Source of the DNA: Demequinaceae bacterium UBA4004
Lineage (GTDB): Bacteria > Actinomycetota > Actinomycetes > Actinomycetales > Demequinaceae
Assembly (NCBI GenBank): GCA_002384765.1
Contig: DGBM01000195.1
Coordinates: forward strand, 1-23,211
Length of the DNA stretch: 23,211 nucleotides
Reading direction: 5' to 3'
In this document: in pieces, positions 1 to 7,851 of the stretch
Layout of the letters: every line of letters starts with the position of its first letter
Numbering within the stretch: position 1 is the stretch's first letter
Translations under genes and position numbers: made by a program
The notes under the pieces: model-generated
What the model was told of the DNA's origin: nothing
Databases searched by the model: none
Seen by the model: only the letters and a program-made list of their open reading frames with translations

Positions 1-1852
1 GTTCCATCTTCATCGCCTCGAGAACGACCACCGTCTGTCCGGCGGTCACGACGTCACCTGGCTCAACGGCAACGCGCACCACCGTGGCCGGCATGGGAGC
101 GAGCAGTGATCCTGCGGTGTTGTGGCCTTCTGCCTCGGGGAACCGAGGCACCGGGTGCAGCTCCAAGGAGCCGTTCGACCAAGCGACGACGACGGACGCG
201 TCGGTGGAGTCGATGGTGAAGCGACGTCGGATCCCTTCAACGACGAGGTCGACCGACTGGGAAGTGACCCTTGCCAGGACCGTGTCGACCTCGTGGCCGT
301 CGACGGCGAAGTAGGTTTCGCGGCCGAGCCGGTACGCCACCTCCGTGGTGTCGCCACCATGGAGGTAGCGCCGGACCTGGTGCTGCGACGCATTGTTGCG
401 AAATCCGCTGGGCAGCGTCGTCAGCGTTGTCGCCACCTCACGCTGCCTCGCTTGCTCGGCGAGCGCTGCCGCAATGAGGGCAGCGCGATGTTCGCCGGGT
501 GAGTGGGTCTGGACGAGCTCGCTGATGCTCGCGCGGTCGAGGAAGTGGGTGTCGAAGTCGCCACTGGCGAACTCGTTGTGCTCCAGGACTCCCACGAGCA
601 GTGAACGGTTGGTCGCCACCCCTTGGAGTCGGGTGCGCCGCAAGGTCCGGGCGAGACGATCGACAGCCTCTGCGCGGGTGGCGCCGTAGGCGATCACCTT
701 GGCGAGCATGGGGTCGTAGTTGGTCGAGACCGTGGCCCCGCTCTCTACGCCGCTGTCCAGCCGAATCCCCTCGTCGTGGGGCACGTCAAAGATGTGGAGC
801 TGGCCTGCCGCCGGCAGGAAGTCGTTGAGGGGGTCCTCTGCGTAGAGGCGCGCCTCGATTGCGTGCCCGTGAATCGTGGGCTGCTGGGCCCCAAGGGGCA
901 GCGGCTCGCCTCGGGCCACCTCGATCTGCAGCCGGACGAGGTCAAGGCCGGTGACGAGCTCGGTGACCGGGTGCTCCACCTGCAGCCGAGTGTTGACCTC
1001 GAGGAAGTAGAAACGGCCGTCTGGGGCCAGTAGGAACTCCACCGTGCCGGCTCCGACGTAGCCGATCGCCTTCCCGGCCTGGACGGCCGCCGTTCCCATC
1101 GCCGCGCGCAACCGCTCATCCACGGCCGGTGAGGGGGACTCCTCGATGATCTTCTGGTGTCGACGTTGTATGGAGCACTCACGCTCGTTGAGGTGGACGA
1201 TCGTGCCGAAGGTGTCGCCGAAGATCTGGACCTCGACGTGGCGGGGCCGGTCGACGTAGTGCTCGAGGAACACCGTGTCGTTGCCGAATGCCGCACCTGC
1301 CTCGCGTCGGGCGGATGAGACCGCCTCTTCGAGCTCCGCCGGGGACCGGACGACTCGCATTCCCCTGCCTCCGCCGCCATAGGAAGCCTTCACCAGAACT
1401 GGCCAACCGATGTCCTCGGCCACGGCTTGCAGGTCCGTGACTCCGGTCAGATCTCGGCCCGGAAGGACGGGCACTCCGGCGTCCTGCATGAGTTCCCGGG
1501 CCGTCAGCTTCGATCCCATGAGATCAATGGCGTCGGCGCTCGGGCCGATGAAGGTCAGCCCCATCTGTGCGCAAGCCCGCGCGAACTCGGCGTTCTCCGA
1601 AAGGAACCCATAGCCTGGATGGATGGCGTCGGCTCCGGTCAGCTCCGCCGCCGCCAGGATGAGGTCGGTCCGAAGATAGGAGTCGGACGGGCCCGCCCCG
1701 CCGATTGGTACGGCTTCGTCGGCTTCGAGGACGAACGACGCGTTGGCGTCGGGATCGGAGTAGACCGCGACGGTGCCGATGCCCATCTCGCGGCACGTTC
1801 GGAAGACGCGCCGTGCGATCTCGCCTCGGTTCGCGACAAGGATCTTCTTCAT
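1..1852 (-). CDS. Acyl-CoA carboxylase alpha subunit: biotin carboxylase with biotin carrier domain (C-terminus cut by window edge)
   Basis: This subunit uses ATP and bicarbonate to carboxylate biotin on its own carrier domain; the beta subunit encoded just upstream then transfers the CO2 to an acyl-CoA. Reading leftward from ATG at 1852, about 617 codons are present with no stop, so only the last residues lie outside the window. The start MKKILVANRGEIARR is the classic N-terminus of the family. Also visible are HPGYGFLSEN (about residues 78-87), the glycine-rich ATP-grasp loop GGGGRGM (about 159-165), EVNTRLQVEHPVTE (about 285-298), and at the left edge EAMKME, whose lysine is the biotin attachment site. 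A GAGG motif lies 9 nt before the start and overlaps the end of the carboxyltransferase gene, 11 bp away, so the two form an operon. Acetyl-, propionyl-, methylcrotonyl- and geranyl-CoA enzymes share this architecture, so the substrate cannot be named from this subunit alone. Confidence 0.95.
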   Translation of the reverse strand, partial: MKKILVANRGEIARRVFRTCREMGIGTVAVYSDPDANASFVLEADEAVPIGGAGPSDSYLRTDLILAAAELTGADAIHPGYGFLSENAEFARACAQMGLTFIGPSADAIDLMGSKLTARELMQDAGVPVLPGRDLTGVTDLQAVAEDIGWPVLVKASYGGGGRGMRVVRSPAELEEAVSSARREAGAAFGNDTVFLEHYVDRPRHVEVQIFGDTFGTIVHLNERECSIQRRHQKIIEESPSPAVDERLRAAMGTAAVQAGKAIGYVGAGTVEFLLAPDGRFYFLEVNTRLQVEHPVTELVTGLDLVRLQIEVARGEPLPLGAQQPTIHGHAIEARLYAEDPLNDFLPAAGQLHIFDVPHDEGIRLDSGVESGATVSTNYDPMLAKVIAYGATRAEAVDRLARTLRRTRLQGVATNRSLLVGVLEHNEFASGDFDTHFLDRASISELVQTHSPGEHRAALIAAALAEQARQREVATTLTTLPSGFRNNASQHQVRRYLHGGDTTEVAYRLGRETYFAVDGHEVDTVLARVTSQSVDLVVEGIRRRFTIDSTDASVVVAWSNGSLELHPVPRFPEAEGHNTAGSLLAPMPATVVRVAVEPGDVVTAGQTVVVLEAMKME

Positions 1853-1863
1853 CGGTGGTTGCC

Positions 1864-3462
1864 TCACATCCGGAATACGGCGAAACCGCGTGTGCCGGCG
1901 ATCTCGTTCGAGTGACACATGGACAGCGCCATCCCCAGGACAGCACGGGTGTCGCGGGGATCGATGATGCCGTCGTCGTAGCCTTGGCCGCTCATGTACA
2001 ACGCGAGCGACTCGGCCTCGACGCGGTCCTCGAGCTTCTTGCGCCGCGCGGCATCGGCCTCTTCGTCGAACGGCCTCCCGGCCGCAGTTGCGGCTTGACG
2101 GGCGACGATGGACATGACGCCGCCCAGCTGCTCAGGGCCCATGATGGCTGTCTTGGAGTTCGGCCATGTGAACAGCAGTCTCGGATCGTAGGACCGACCG
2201 GACATGCCGTAGTTGCCGGCACCGTACGAGGATGCCATGTTGATCGTGATGTGCGGGACTCCGCTGTTCGTGACGGCGTTGATGAGCTTGGAGCCGTCCT
2301 TGATGATGCCGTTCTGCTCGTACTGGGTCCCCACCATGAATCCGGTCGTGTTCTGGAGGAAGACGATCGGGGTGTCGGTCTGATTGCACAGCAGAATGAA
2401 CTCGGCGCCCTTCTTGGCCTCCTCGTTGAACAGCACACCCCTTGCGTTGGCGAGCACGCCGACGGGGTAACCGTGGATGCTGGCCCAGCCGGTGACCAGA
2501 GCCGTCCCGTAGAGCGGCTTGTACTCCTCAAACCGGGACCCGTCGACGACTCGGGCGAGGACCTCGCGCGGGTCGAACGGCACCTTCAGGTCGACAGATG
2601 CAATGTCGAGCAGCTCCTCCGCGTCGAAGAGCGGGCCATCCGCAGGCCTGCTTGGACCTGGGCCACGCTTGCGCCAGTTGAGGTGGCCGACGATCTCGCG
2701 TCCGATCGCGATGCACTCATGCTCGTCCCGAGCCATGTAGTCGGCCAGACCGGACGTGCGGGCGTGCATGTCAGCTCCGCCGAGGTCCTCGTCGTCCGCG
2801 TCTTCGCCGGTGGCCATCTTCACCAGCGGAGGCCCACCCAGGAACACCTTGGCTTGGTTCTGGACGAGCACGGCGTAGTCACACATCCCCGGCACGTAGG
2901 CGCCGCCGGCGGTCGAGTTGCCGAACACCAGCGCGATTGTGGGGATCCCTGCGGCGGACAGCGCGGACAGGTCGTGGAAGAGGCGTCCCGCAGGCACGAA
3001 CAGCTCGACCTGTCGTTCCAGGTCGCCACCGCCGGACTCGACGAGGTTGATGAGCGGCAGTCGGTTCTCCCGTGCGATGTGCGTGGCCCGCAGGACCTTC
3101 TTCCACGTGTACGGGTTGGAAGCGCCGCCGCGGACGGTGGGGTCGTGCGCGATGATCATGCACTCCACGCCGTTCACCACGCCGATGCCCGTGACGACGC
3201 TGGCACCCACCTGGTACTCCGTGCCCCACGCTGCGACGGTGCTCAGCTCAAGGAAAGGCGCGTCCTGGTCCAGGAGGAGCTCGATGCGCTCACGTGCGAG
3301 CAACCGACCTCGCTCACGGTGACGGTCCACGTACTTGGGGCCGCCGCCGTCTCTGGCAAGGGACTGCTGCCTGTTGAACTCGTCGATGAGCGCCAGGTTG
3401 GCCGCGCGGTTCGCCTGCGCCGACTCGGACGAGAGGTCGAAGCTGCTCGAAAGAACGCGCAC
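1864..3462 (-). CDS. Acyl-CoA carboxylase beta subunit (carboxyltransferase), methylcrotonyl/geranyl-CoA carboxylase-like
   Basis: This 532-residue protein transfers CO2 from carboxybiotin to an acyl-CoA. The crotonase-fold halves show NSTAGGAYVPGMCDY (about 182-196), the ADMHARTSG segment (about 230-238), NTTGFMVG, and in the C-terminal half a GRSYDPR stretch followed by FTWPN and MGPEQLGGVMS. The full length matches the family. These signatures resemble methylcrotonyl-CoA and geranyl-CoA carboxylase beta subunits more than propionyl-CoA carboxylase; that subtype is my inference. The start is GTG at 3462, preceded by AAGGAGG at a 5-nt spacing. It is the first gene of a two-gene operon with the biotin carboxylase. 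A palindromic operator candidate (3477-3496) lies immediately upstream of the ribosome binding site, so transcription is probably repressor-controlled together with the divergent acyl-CoA synthetase. Confidence 0.95.
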   Translation of the reverse strand: MRVLSSSFDLSSESAQANRAANLALIDEFNRQQSLARDGGGPKYVDRHRERGRLLARERIELLLDQDAPFLELSTVAAWGTEYQVGASVVTGIGVVNGVECMIIAHDPTVRGGASNPYTWKKVLRATHIARENRLPLINLVESGGGDLERQVELFVPAGRLFHDLSALSAAGIPTIALVFGNSTAGGAYVPGMCDYAVLVQNQAKVFLGGPPLVKMATGEDADDEDLGGADMHARTSGLADYMARDEHECIAIGREIVGHLNWRKRGPGPSRPADGPLFDAEELLDIASVDLKVPFDPREVLARVVDGSRFEEYKPLYGTALVTGWASIHGYPVGVLANARGVLFNEEAKKGAEFILLCNQTDTPIVFLQNTTGFMVGTQYEQNGIIKDGSKLINAVTNSGVPHITINMASSYGAGNYGMSGRSYDPRLLFTWPNSKTAIMGPEQLGGVMSIVARQAATAAGRPFDEEADAARRKKLEDRVEAESLALYMSGQGYDDGIIDPRDTRAVLGMALSMCHSNEIAGTRGFAVFRM

Positions 3463-3476
3463 CGGGCCTCCTTACT

Positions 3477-3496
3477 TAGTGATTGACCGTTCACTA
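3477..3496. promoter_or_regulatory. Palindromic operator candidate 1 (TAGTGA-N8-TCACTA), carboxylase side
   Basis: Perfect 6-bp inverted arms, TAGTGA and TCACTA, are separated by 8 bp. The site lies 14 bp upstream of the GTG start of the carboxyltransferase and touches its ribosome binding region. An identical arm-and-spacer arrangement occurs at 3562-3581, while the spacer bases differ, as expected for a protein-binding site rather than a duplicated fragment. A TTGACA box on the minus strand (3524-3519) could be the -35 element; no good -10 at standard spacing was found, though the site covers where it should fall. Site size and symmetry suit a TetR-type repressor, but no regulator gene is in the window. 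Confidence 0.7.
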
Positions 3497-3555
3497 CAGT
3501 GGCCGGAATGTCGTGTCATGTCAAGCGGTGCGCCGAAGAAATCTCGCAGAGGGCC

Positions 3556-3585
3556 TTGATTTAGTGAAGTGGCAGTCACTATGTT
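3556..3585 (+). promoter_or_regulatory. Probable promoter of the acyl-CoA synthetase gene
   Basis: TTGATT (3556-3561) and TATGTT (3580-3585) are separated by 18 bp and match the sigma-70-type consensus at 5 and 4 of 6 positions. The start codon lies 45 bp downstream of the -10 box. The operator candidate fills the spacer, which supports the assignment. Confidence 0.55.
3562..3581. promoter_or_regulatory. Palindromic operator candidate 2 (TAGTGA-N8-TCACTA), acyl-CoA synthetase side
   Basis: This site has the same perfect arms and 8-bp spacing as the site at 3477-3496. It falls exactly between a -35-like TTGATT (3556-3561) and a -10-like TATGTT (3580-3585), so a bound protein would block RNA polymerase. 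A further single half-site TAGTGA occurs at 3612-3617 in the leader of the synthetase gene. The centres of the two full sites are 85 bp apart, about eight helical turns. Confidence 0.7.
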
Positions 3586-3630
3586 GCATCTGCAGGTTCC
3601 CCTAGAAGGGCTAGTGAAGGCGAGGGTGCC

Positions 3631-5271
3631 ATGGACATCGACGTAACCAGCTTGACCAACCGGCGCGCGGACAAGCGGTGGGACCGCGTCTGCGTGGCCG
3701 ACCTCGTCGAGCGGCTGACTTGGAGTGTCCCCGACCAGCCCGCGATCATCGGATGGGAAGGGGCCTACTCAGACCCGCGATTCTCGAGACTCAGCTTCAA
3801 GGAACTGGACGCGCTAGCGAACCGCATCGCCAACGGGCTGCTGGCCACGGGTCTCGAACGAGGAGATCGCGTCCTGCTCGCGTGTGAGAACTCGGTCGAG
3901 GGGTACGCCTTCAAGCTGGGCGCGGCCAAGATCGGGGTGGTGGTCTTCCCCCTGAACCCCGCGTACGCACCGGACGTAATCGCATATCTCGTCGGGCAGA
4001 TCGAGCCACGGTTCAGCGTCGTCGATGCGGAACTCTGGGGCCAGGTCCAGGATGGGTTCGACAGGGCTGGGCTCAGCCCTGATGTCACCATCGAGATCGG
4101 CGGCGGCCTCGTGCGGGACAGCCTGGGTTTCACCGCATTCGTCGACGCCCAACCGGACACCGAGCCTCAGGCCACCATCCACGGCGACGACATCTTCGAG
4201 ATCCTTCCCACGTCAGGGACGACCTCGATGCCGAAGGGGGTCATGCTGTCACACACGAGCGCCACCTTCGCTGCACATGGCTTCGCGCTCACCGTATCTC
4301 GGGGGGTGCCGTTCGAGGGCAATGTCGTCTTGGCTGCCTTCCTGCCGATGATGTACCACATCGGCCATCACATCTTCGCGCTGGCGGCGTTCGCCGCGGG
4401 AGGCACCTTCGTGCTGGGCCGTCGCCTCGATCCGCACGCGCTCGCGTCCGCCATCGAGCAAGAGTCCGTCACCGCAGTGTGGGGCGGCTCCCCGGCAATG
4501 CTGTCCGCAGTGCTGGGCGACGCGGAGGCGCACGACCACGACCTGAACTCGCTCACGGTCGCGGTCTATGGCTGGGCAGCGCTTCCACCCGCGGTCCTCG
4601 ACGGCTACAAGGTCCGTGCCCCCCACATGAGCCCGGTCGCCATCTTCGGGCAGACAGAATCCATCTCGTGCCACAGGTTCTGGCCGGACAAGTGGGACGA
4701 GGTCTACCGCGCCACTGCTCCGCGGACCAACTACGTCGGCCTGCCAAGTCCGCTGCTCGCCAACCAGATCGTTGACGCTCTGGGAGAACCGCTCGTAGGT
4801 CAGCCCGGCGTCGTCGGGGAAGCGGTCTATCGATCGCCAGTCATGACAGCCGGCTATTACCGCAATCCCGAAGCAACTCAAGAGGCCTTCCGGGACGGCT
4901 GGTTCCACTCCGGCGACAGCTGCATGTACGACGAGCAGGGCCTGCGCATCATGGTGGACCGCTTCAAGGACATCGTGAAGAGCGGGGGCGAGAATGTCTC
5001 GTCTCTGCGAGTCGAGTCTGTGCTCGTGCAGCATCCAATGGTCGCGAAGGCCGCCGTCATTGGCATGCCGGACGACCGCTGGGGCGAGGCGGTGACGGCA
5101 GTCGTCGTTCCGACGGACCCCTCGGTTGATGAGTCGGACATCATCACCTTTGCGCGAGAGCATCTCGCTGGCTACGAGACCCCGAAGAGAGTGATCTTCG
5201 TGGACGCGCTGCCGGAGACCGTCGGAGGGAAAATCATGAAGTTCAAGCTCCGGCAGCAGTACGGCAGATGA
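3631..5271 (+). CDS. AMP-forming acyl-CoA synthetase (long/medium-chain fatty-acid CoA ligase family)
   Basis: This 546-residue member of the ANL adenylating superfamily activates a carboxylic acid with ATP to an acyl-adenylate and then to its CoA thioester. Visible core motifs in order are the P-loop PTSGTTSMPKG (193-203), YGWAALP (313-319), FGQTES (339-344, where YGxTE is usual), HSGD with the ribose-binding aspartate at 429, the hinge DRFKD (443-447) and KSGGENVSS (450-458), and the C-terminal catalytic lysine in GGK (534). The start ATG at 3631 is preceded by a GAAGG motif. It is divergent from the carboxylase operon and shares its paired operators, so its product may feed the carboxylase. 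The exact acid cannot be read from the sequence; branched-chain, terpenoid or medium-chain acids are all possible. Confidence 0.93.
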   Translation: MDIDVTSLTNRRADKRWDRVCVADLVERLTWSVPDQPAIIGWEGAYSDPRFSRLSFKELDALANRIANGLLATGLERGDRVLLACENSVEGYAFKLGAAKIGVVVFPLNPAYAPDVIAYLVGQIEPRFSVVDAELWGQVQDGFDRAGLSPDVTIEIGGGLVRDSLGFTAFVDAQPDTEPQATIHGDDIFEILPTSGTTSMPKGVMLSHTSATFAAHGFALTVSRGVPFEGNVVLAAFLPMMYHIGHHIFALAAFAAGGTFVLGRRLDPHALASAIEQESVTAVWGGSPAMLSAVLGDAEAHDHDLNSLTVAVYGWAALPPAVLDGYKVRAPHMSPVAIFGQTESISCHRFWPDKWDEVYRATAPRTNYVGLPSPLLANQIVDALGEPLVGQPGVVGEAVYRSPVMTAGYYRNPEATQEAFRDGWFHSGDSCMYDEQGLRIMVDRFKDIVKSGGENVSSLRVESVLVQHPMVAKAAVIGMPDDRWGEAVTAVVVPTDPSVDESDIITFAREHLAGYETPKRVIFVDALPETVGGKIMKFKLRQQYGR

Positions 5272-5422
5272 GCCGCGGGATGCCACAGAACGGCACCCTT
5301 TCGTCAGCGCTCACGCAGACATCTATCCAGCACGATCACCAGCCGAACGGTCATCACAGAAACCTGATCGGCTGAAGGTCAATTCGTTCGACGCACTTCA
5401 ACTCGCCCAAGGAGGCAAGCCC

Positions 5423-6013
5423 GTGTACTCAGTGGCTCTCATCCCGAACACCCGTCCGCTGGTCCTTGCCGACGCGCTGCCGGGTAGCCGCGTGCGCGAC
5501 GTCTTGCTCGTCATCGCCGGCGCCGGCCTCACGGGAGGGGCAGCCCAGCTCGCGGTCACCACTCCTTTTACTCCAGTGCCGTTCACCCTGCAGACACTCT
5601 CGGTCCTGCTTGTGGGTGCCTCGCTCGGCCCCGCCCGAGGCCTCGCCTCGATGCTCGTCTACCTGACGGCAGGGGCCGTTGGGGTTCCGTGGTTCGCAGG
5701 GCACTCGAGCGGGTGGGGCGGCCCAACCTTCGGATACGTCGCGGGCTTCCTCATCGCCGCCGTCGTGGCAGGGGCCCTTGCGCGCCGCGGCGCGGACCGA
5801 TCCTTCATGGGTACCGCTGCCACAATGGTGCTGGGCAACGTGGCGATCTACGGCGTTGGTGTCGGCTGGCTGGCTCTCTCGCTCCACCTCGAGTTGGCCT
5901 CTGCCCTCCAACTCGGCGTCTTGCCATTCCTGGCTGGCGACGCCATAAAGATCGCCATGGCTGCGCTGTTGCTTCCGGGAGCGTGGAAGCTCGTGCGCAA
6001 TGCACCCGACTGA
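5423..6013 (+). CDS. bioY: BioY biotin transporter (substrate-binding S component)
   Basis: This 196-residue, very hydrophobic membrane protein takes up biotin, alone or with ECF energy-coupling subunits. Family signatures are TPFTPVPFTLQTLSVLLVG (about residues 45-63), a GPTFGYVAGF segment (about 99-108), and near the C-terminus LPFLAGDAIKIAMAALLLP, the loop that precedes the last helix in BioY proteins. About six membrane segments are evident. The start GTG at 5423 has an excellent AAGGAGG 7 nt upstream (5409-5415). No bioM or bioN (ATPase and transmembrane ECF subunits) follows, so any energizing module is encoded elsewhere. Location beside a biotin-dependent carboxylase is functionally sensible: the carrier domain of that enzyme consumes biotin. 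It lies 151 bp after the synthetase, so co-transcription is possible but not shown. Confidence 0.93.
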   Translation: MYSVALIPNTRPLVLADALPGSRVRDVLLVIAGAGLTGGAAQLAVTTPFTPVPFTLQTLSVLLVGASLGPARGLASMLVYLTAGAVGVPWFAGHSSGWGGPTFGYVAGFLIAAVVAGALARRGADRSFMGTAATMVLGNVAIYGVGVGWLALSLHLELASALQLGVLPFLAGDAIKIAMAALLLPGAWKLVRNAPD

Positions 6014-6351
6014 CGCATCCATCTCCGGACCGGCGGAGCTGCAAGTTGGTCCGTGGCGCGCGTGATACCCGCTCGTGCCCTACGCGCCACACCACGTGGC
6101 CTTGGGCGTGTCCCCGGCTCGGCTACGCCTACTAGCCACCAGGAGCAGTTGTGTGTGGGAACTGATTCAGCAGGGCTGTCTTCGCGGTGCGCCTCGGCCG
6201 CCCCAAGGACCGCTCCTGTCGAGCGCATGGCCCGACCAAGATCGCGCGCCTTCCAGGGCCCCAAGGACGTCGAGCGCCTGGTCATGGCGCGACCGGCATG
6301 CCGTGGCCACAAAGGCCAACACCGTAGAAATTCGGAGAGGGAATCTAAAAC
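6014..6351. other. Intergenic stretch with no recognised gene
   Basis: These 338 bp lie between bioY and the thiolase. Short open frames exist on both strands but none has a convincing ribosome binding site or recognisable product. A weak hairpin (CTCCG at 6023-6027 with CGGAG at 6034-6038) follows bioY but lacks a T-run. The thiolase ribosome binding site (GGAGAGGG) is at the right end. No copy of the TAGTGA/TCACTA operator was seen here. Confidence 0.5.
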
Positions 6352-7530
6352 GTGAATGCAGAGAAGATCGTCCTGATCGACGGGGCCCGTACCCCGGTCG
6401 GCAGTTTCGGTGGCGTGTTCAAGGATGTCCCGGCGCACGAGCTCGGTGCGGCGGCGGCCGCGGAGGCGCTGCGCCGGTCGGGCGTTGATGGTGGAGACAT
6501 CGACGAGGTGGTGATGGGGTGCATCGGGCAGGTCGGCCCAGACGCCTACAACGCCCGCCGCGTCGCGCTGGCTGCTGGCCTGCCGGACAGCGTCCCGGCA
6601 TACACCGTGAACCGGCTCTGCGGGTCTGGGCTGCAGGCAATCTGGTCCGCCGCCATGCAGATGCGCTGGGGCGGGGTCGACCTGGCGCTGGCGGGCGGGG
6701 ACGAGTCGATGTCGCGGATGCCGTTTTACGACTTCGGCGCCCGTTCGGGCTACCGGCTCGGTGACCGCAAGCTCGTGGACGGAACGGTGGGGATCCTGAC
6801 CGACCCGTTCCACGGCGTGCACATGGGCGTCACAGCCGAGAACGTCGCCACGAAGTACGGGATCTCCCGGGTCGAACAGGACGAGTTCGCGCTCGAGTCG
6901 CAGCGACGCGCTGCGACGGCCGAGGCGAAGGCGGCCTTCGCGCAGGAGATCGTCCCGGTGCAGGTCGGTGGGCGCAAGCCGGTGACGGTCACCGAGGACG
7001 AGCACCCGAAGCCGGGAACGACGCTGGAGGGCTTGGCTGGGTTGCGGCCGGCGTTCGTCGATGGTGGCACCGTGACTGCGGGCAACGCGTCCGGGATCAA
7101 CGACGGCGGAGCGGCGGTCGTGCTGGCCCGCGAGTCGGTCGCCCGCGAACGAGGCCTGACCGGGGTGGTGACGCTCGAAGCGGTGGCGACGGCGGCGATG
7201 GAGCCCGAGCTGATGGGCTACGCGCCGGTCCTGGCGCTGCGCAGGCTGTTCGCGCAGACGGGCACGACGCCGGCTGACATCGGCACAATCGAGCTGAACG
7301 AGGCCTTCGCCTCGCAGGCGGTCGCCGTGATCCGTGACGCGAAGCTGGACCCGGAGACGGTGAACCCGTACGGCGGGGCGATCGCGTTGGGCCACCCGGT
7401 CGGTGCGACCGGCGCGATCCTGTCCGTGCGGGTCGCCAAGGACCTGGTGCGGCGCGACCTCGAACTCGGGATCGTCACGATGTGCATCGGCGGGGGACAG
7501 GCCCTAGCCGCCCTGTTCCGACGGGTCTGA
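6352..7530 (+). CDS. Thiolase (acetyl-CoA C-acyltransferase)
   Basis: This 392-residue thiolase has the normal family length. Degradative thiolases cleave a 3-ketoacyl-CoA with CoA to give acetyl-CoA and a shortened acyl-CoA; biosynthetic ones run the reverse reaction. The nucleophilic cysteine is Cys90 in NRLCGSGLQA, the second active-site group is His348 in GHPVGATGA, and the acid/base cysteine is Cys378 in MCIGGGQ. NEAFASQ, another family block, lies about residue 313. The start is GTG at 6352 with GGAGAGGG about 10 nt upstream. It closes a host gene set (synthetase, carboxylase, biotin uptake, thiolase) consistent with acyl-CoA catabolism. The sequence does not distinguish acetoacetyl-CoA from longer-chain specificity. 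Confidence 0.93.
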   Translation: MNAEKIVLIDGARTPVGSFGGVFKDVPAHELGAAAAAEALRRSGVDGGDIDEVVMGCIGQVGPDAYNARRVALAAGLPDSVPAYTVNRLCGSGLQAIWSAAMQMRWGGVDLALAGGDESMSRMPFYDFGARSGYRLGDRKLVDGTVGILTDPFHGVHMGVTAENVATKYGISRVEQDEFALESQRRAATAEAKAAFAQEIVPVQVGGRKPVTVTEDEHPKPGTTLEGLAGLRPAFVDGGTVTAGNASGINDGGAAVVLARESVARERGLTGVVTLEAVATAAMEPELMGYAPVLALRRLFAQTGTTPADIGTIELNEAFASQAVAVIRDAKLDPETVNPYGGAIALGHPVGATGAILSVRVAKDLVRRDLELGIVTMCIGGGQALAALFRRV

Positions 7531-7851
7531 GAGGGAGACCCCTGCGAAAGAACAATCGCGCCTGACGTCACTGCTGCGGACCGCATCACCTGCCGGCGAC
7601 GGCCTCGGGAGCGCTGGGCGAGGTGTCCCCTCCCGCCCGGTGACACCGACTCGGCCAGGGTGGTGGCCGCGTCGGGCTAGGCCGACGGGACCGCGCGTTC
7701 GCGACTCCAGCTTCGAGCAGGCTTGGAGTGATCCGTCCCCAACGGCGGTCGCAAGCCCAGCGTCGACAACCCGACTTCGAAGCATGCACCGGACTCTCGT
7801 CCATGTCGACGCCGTGAAGCCCTGGCCCCCAAGCTGTTTACCAATCCGCGC
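7531..7851. other. Gene-free stretch between host thiolase and element integrase; expected attachment-site region
   Basis: These 321 bp separate the last host gene from the integrase 3' end. No tRNA could be recognised (no T-loop/acceptor arrangement that folds) and no short frame is convincing. Because integrases of this type normally lie next to the attachment site, the left junction of the element is expected here. I could not identify it, since the other end of the element is not visible for comparison. Confidence 0.4.

Noticed and set aside
1705..3486. A 593-codon open frame on the plus strand
   Set aside because: It lies antisense to the carboxyltransferase gene, which has clear family motifs and a ribosome binding site. 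Long antisense frames are normal in high-GC DNA.
6023..6038. A terminator after bioY
   Set aside because: The stem is only 5 bp with a 6-base loop and no T-run follows.
6075..6488. Possible small gene upstream of the thiolase
   Set aside because: It overlaps the thiolase start in another frame, has no convincing ribosome binding site, and its composition resembles noncoding high-GC sequence.
5848..7395. A 515-codon minus-strand frame across the thiolase region
   Set aside because: Its translation is low-complexity and arginine-rich, and the opposite strand encodes an intact thiolase with all catalytic residues.
7531..7851. A tRNA gene as the integration target
   Set aside because: I looked for an acceptor stem, T-loop and anticodon arrangement next to the integrase and found none that pairs.
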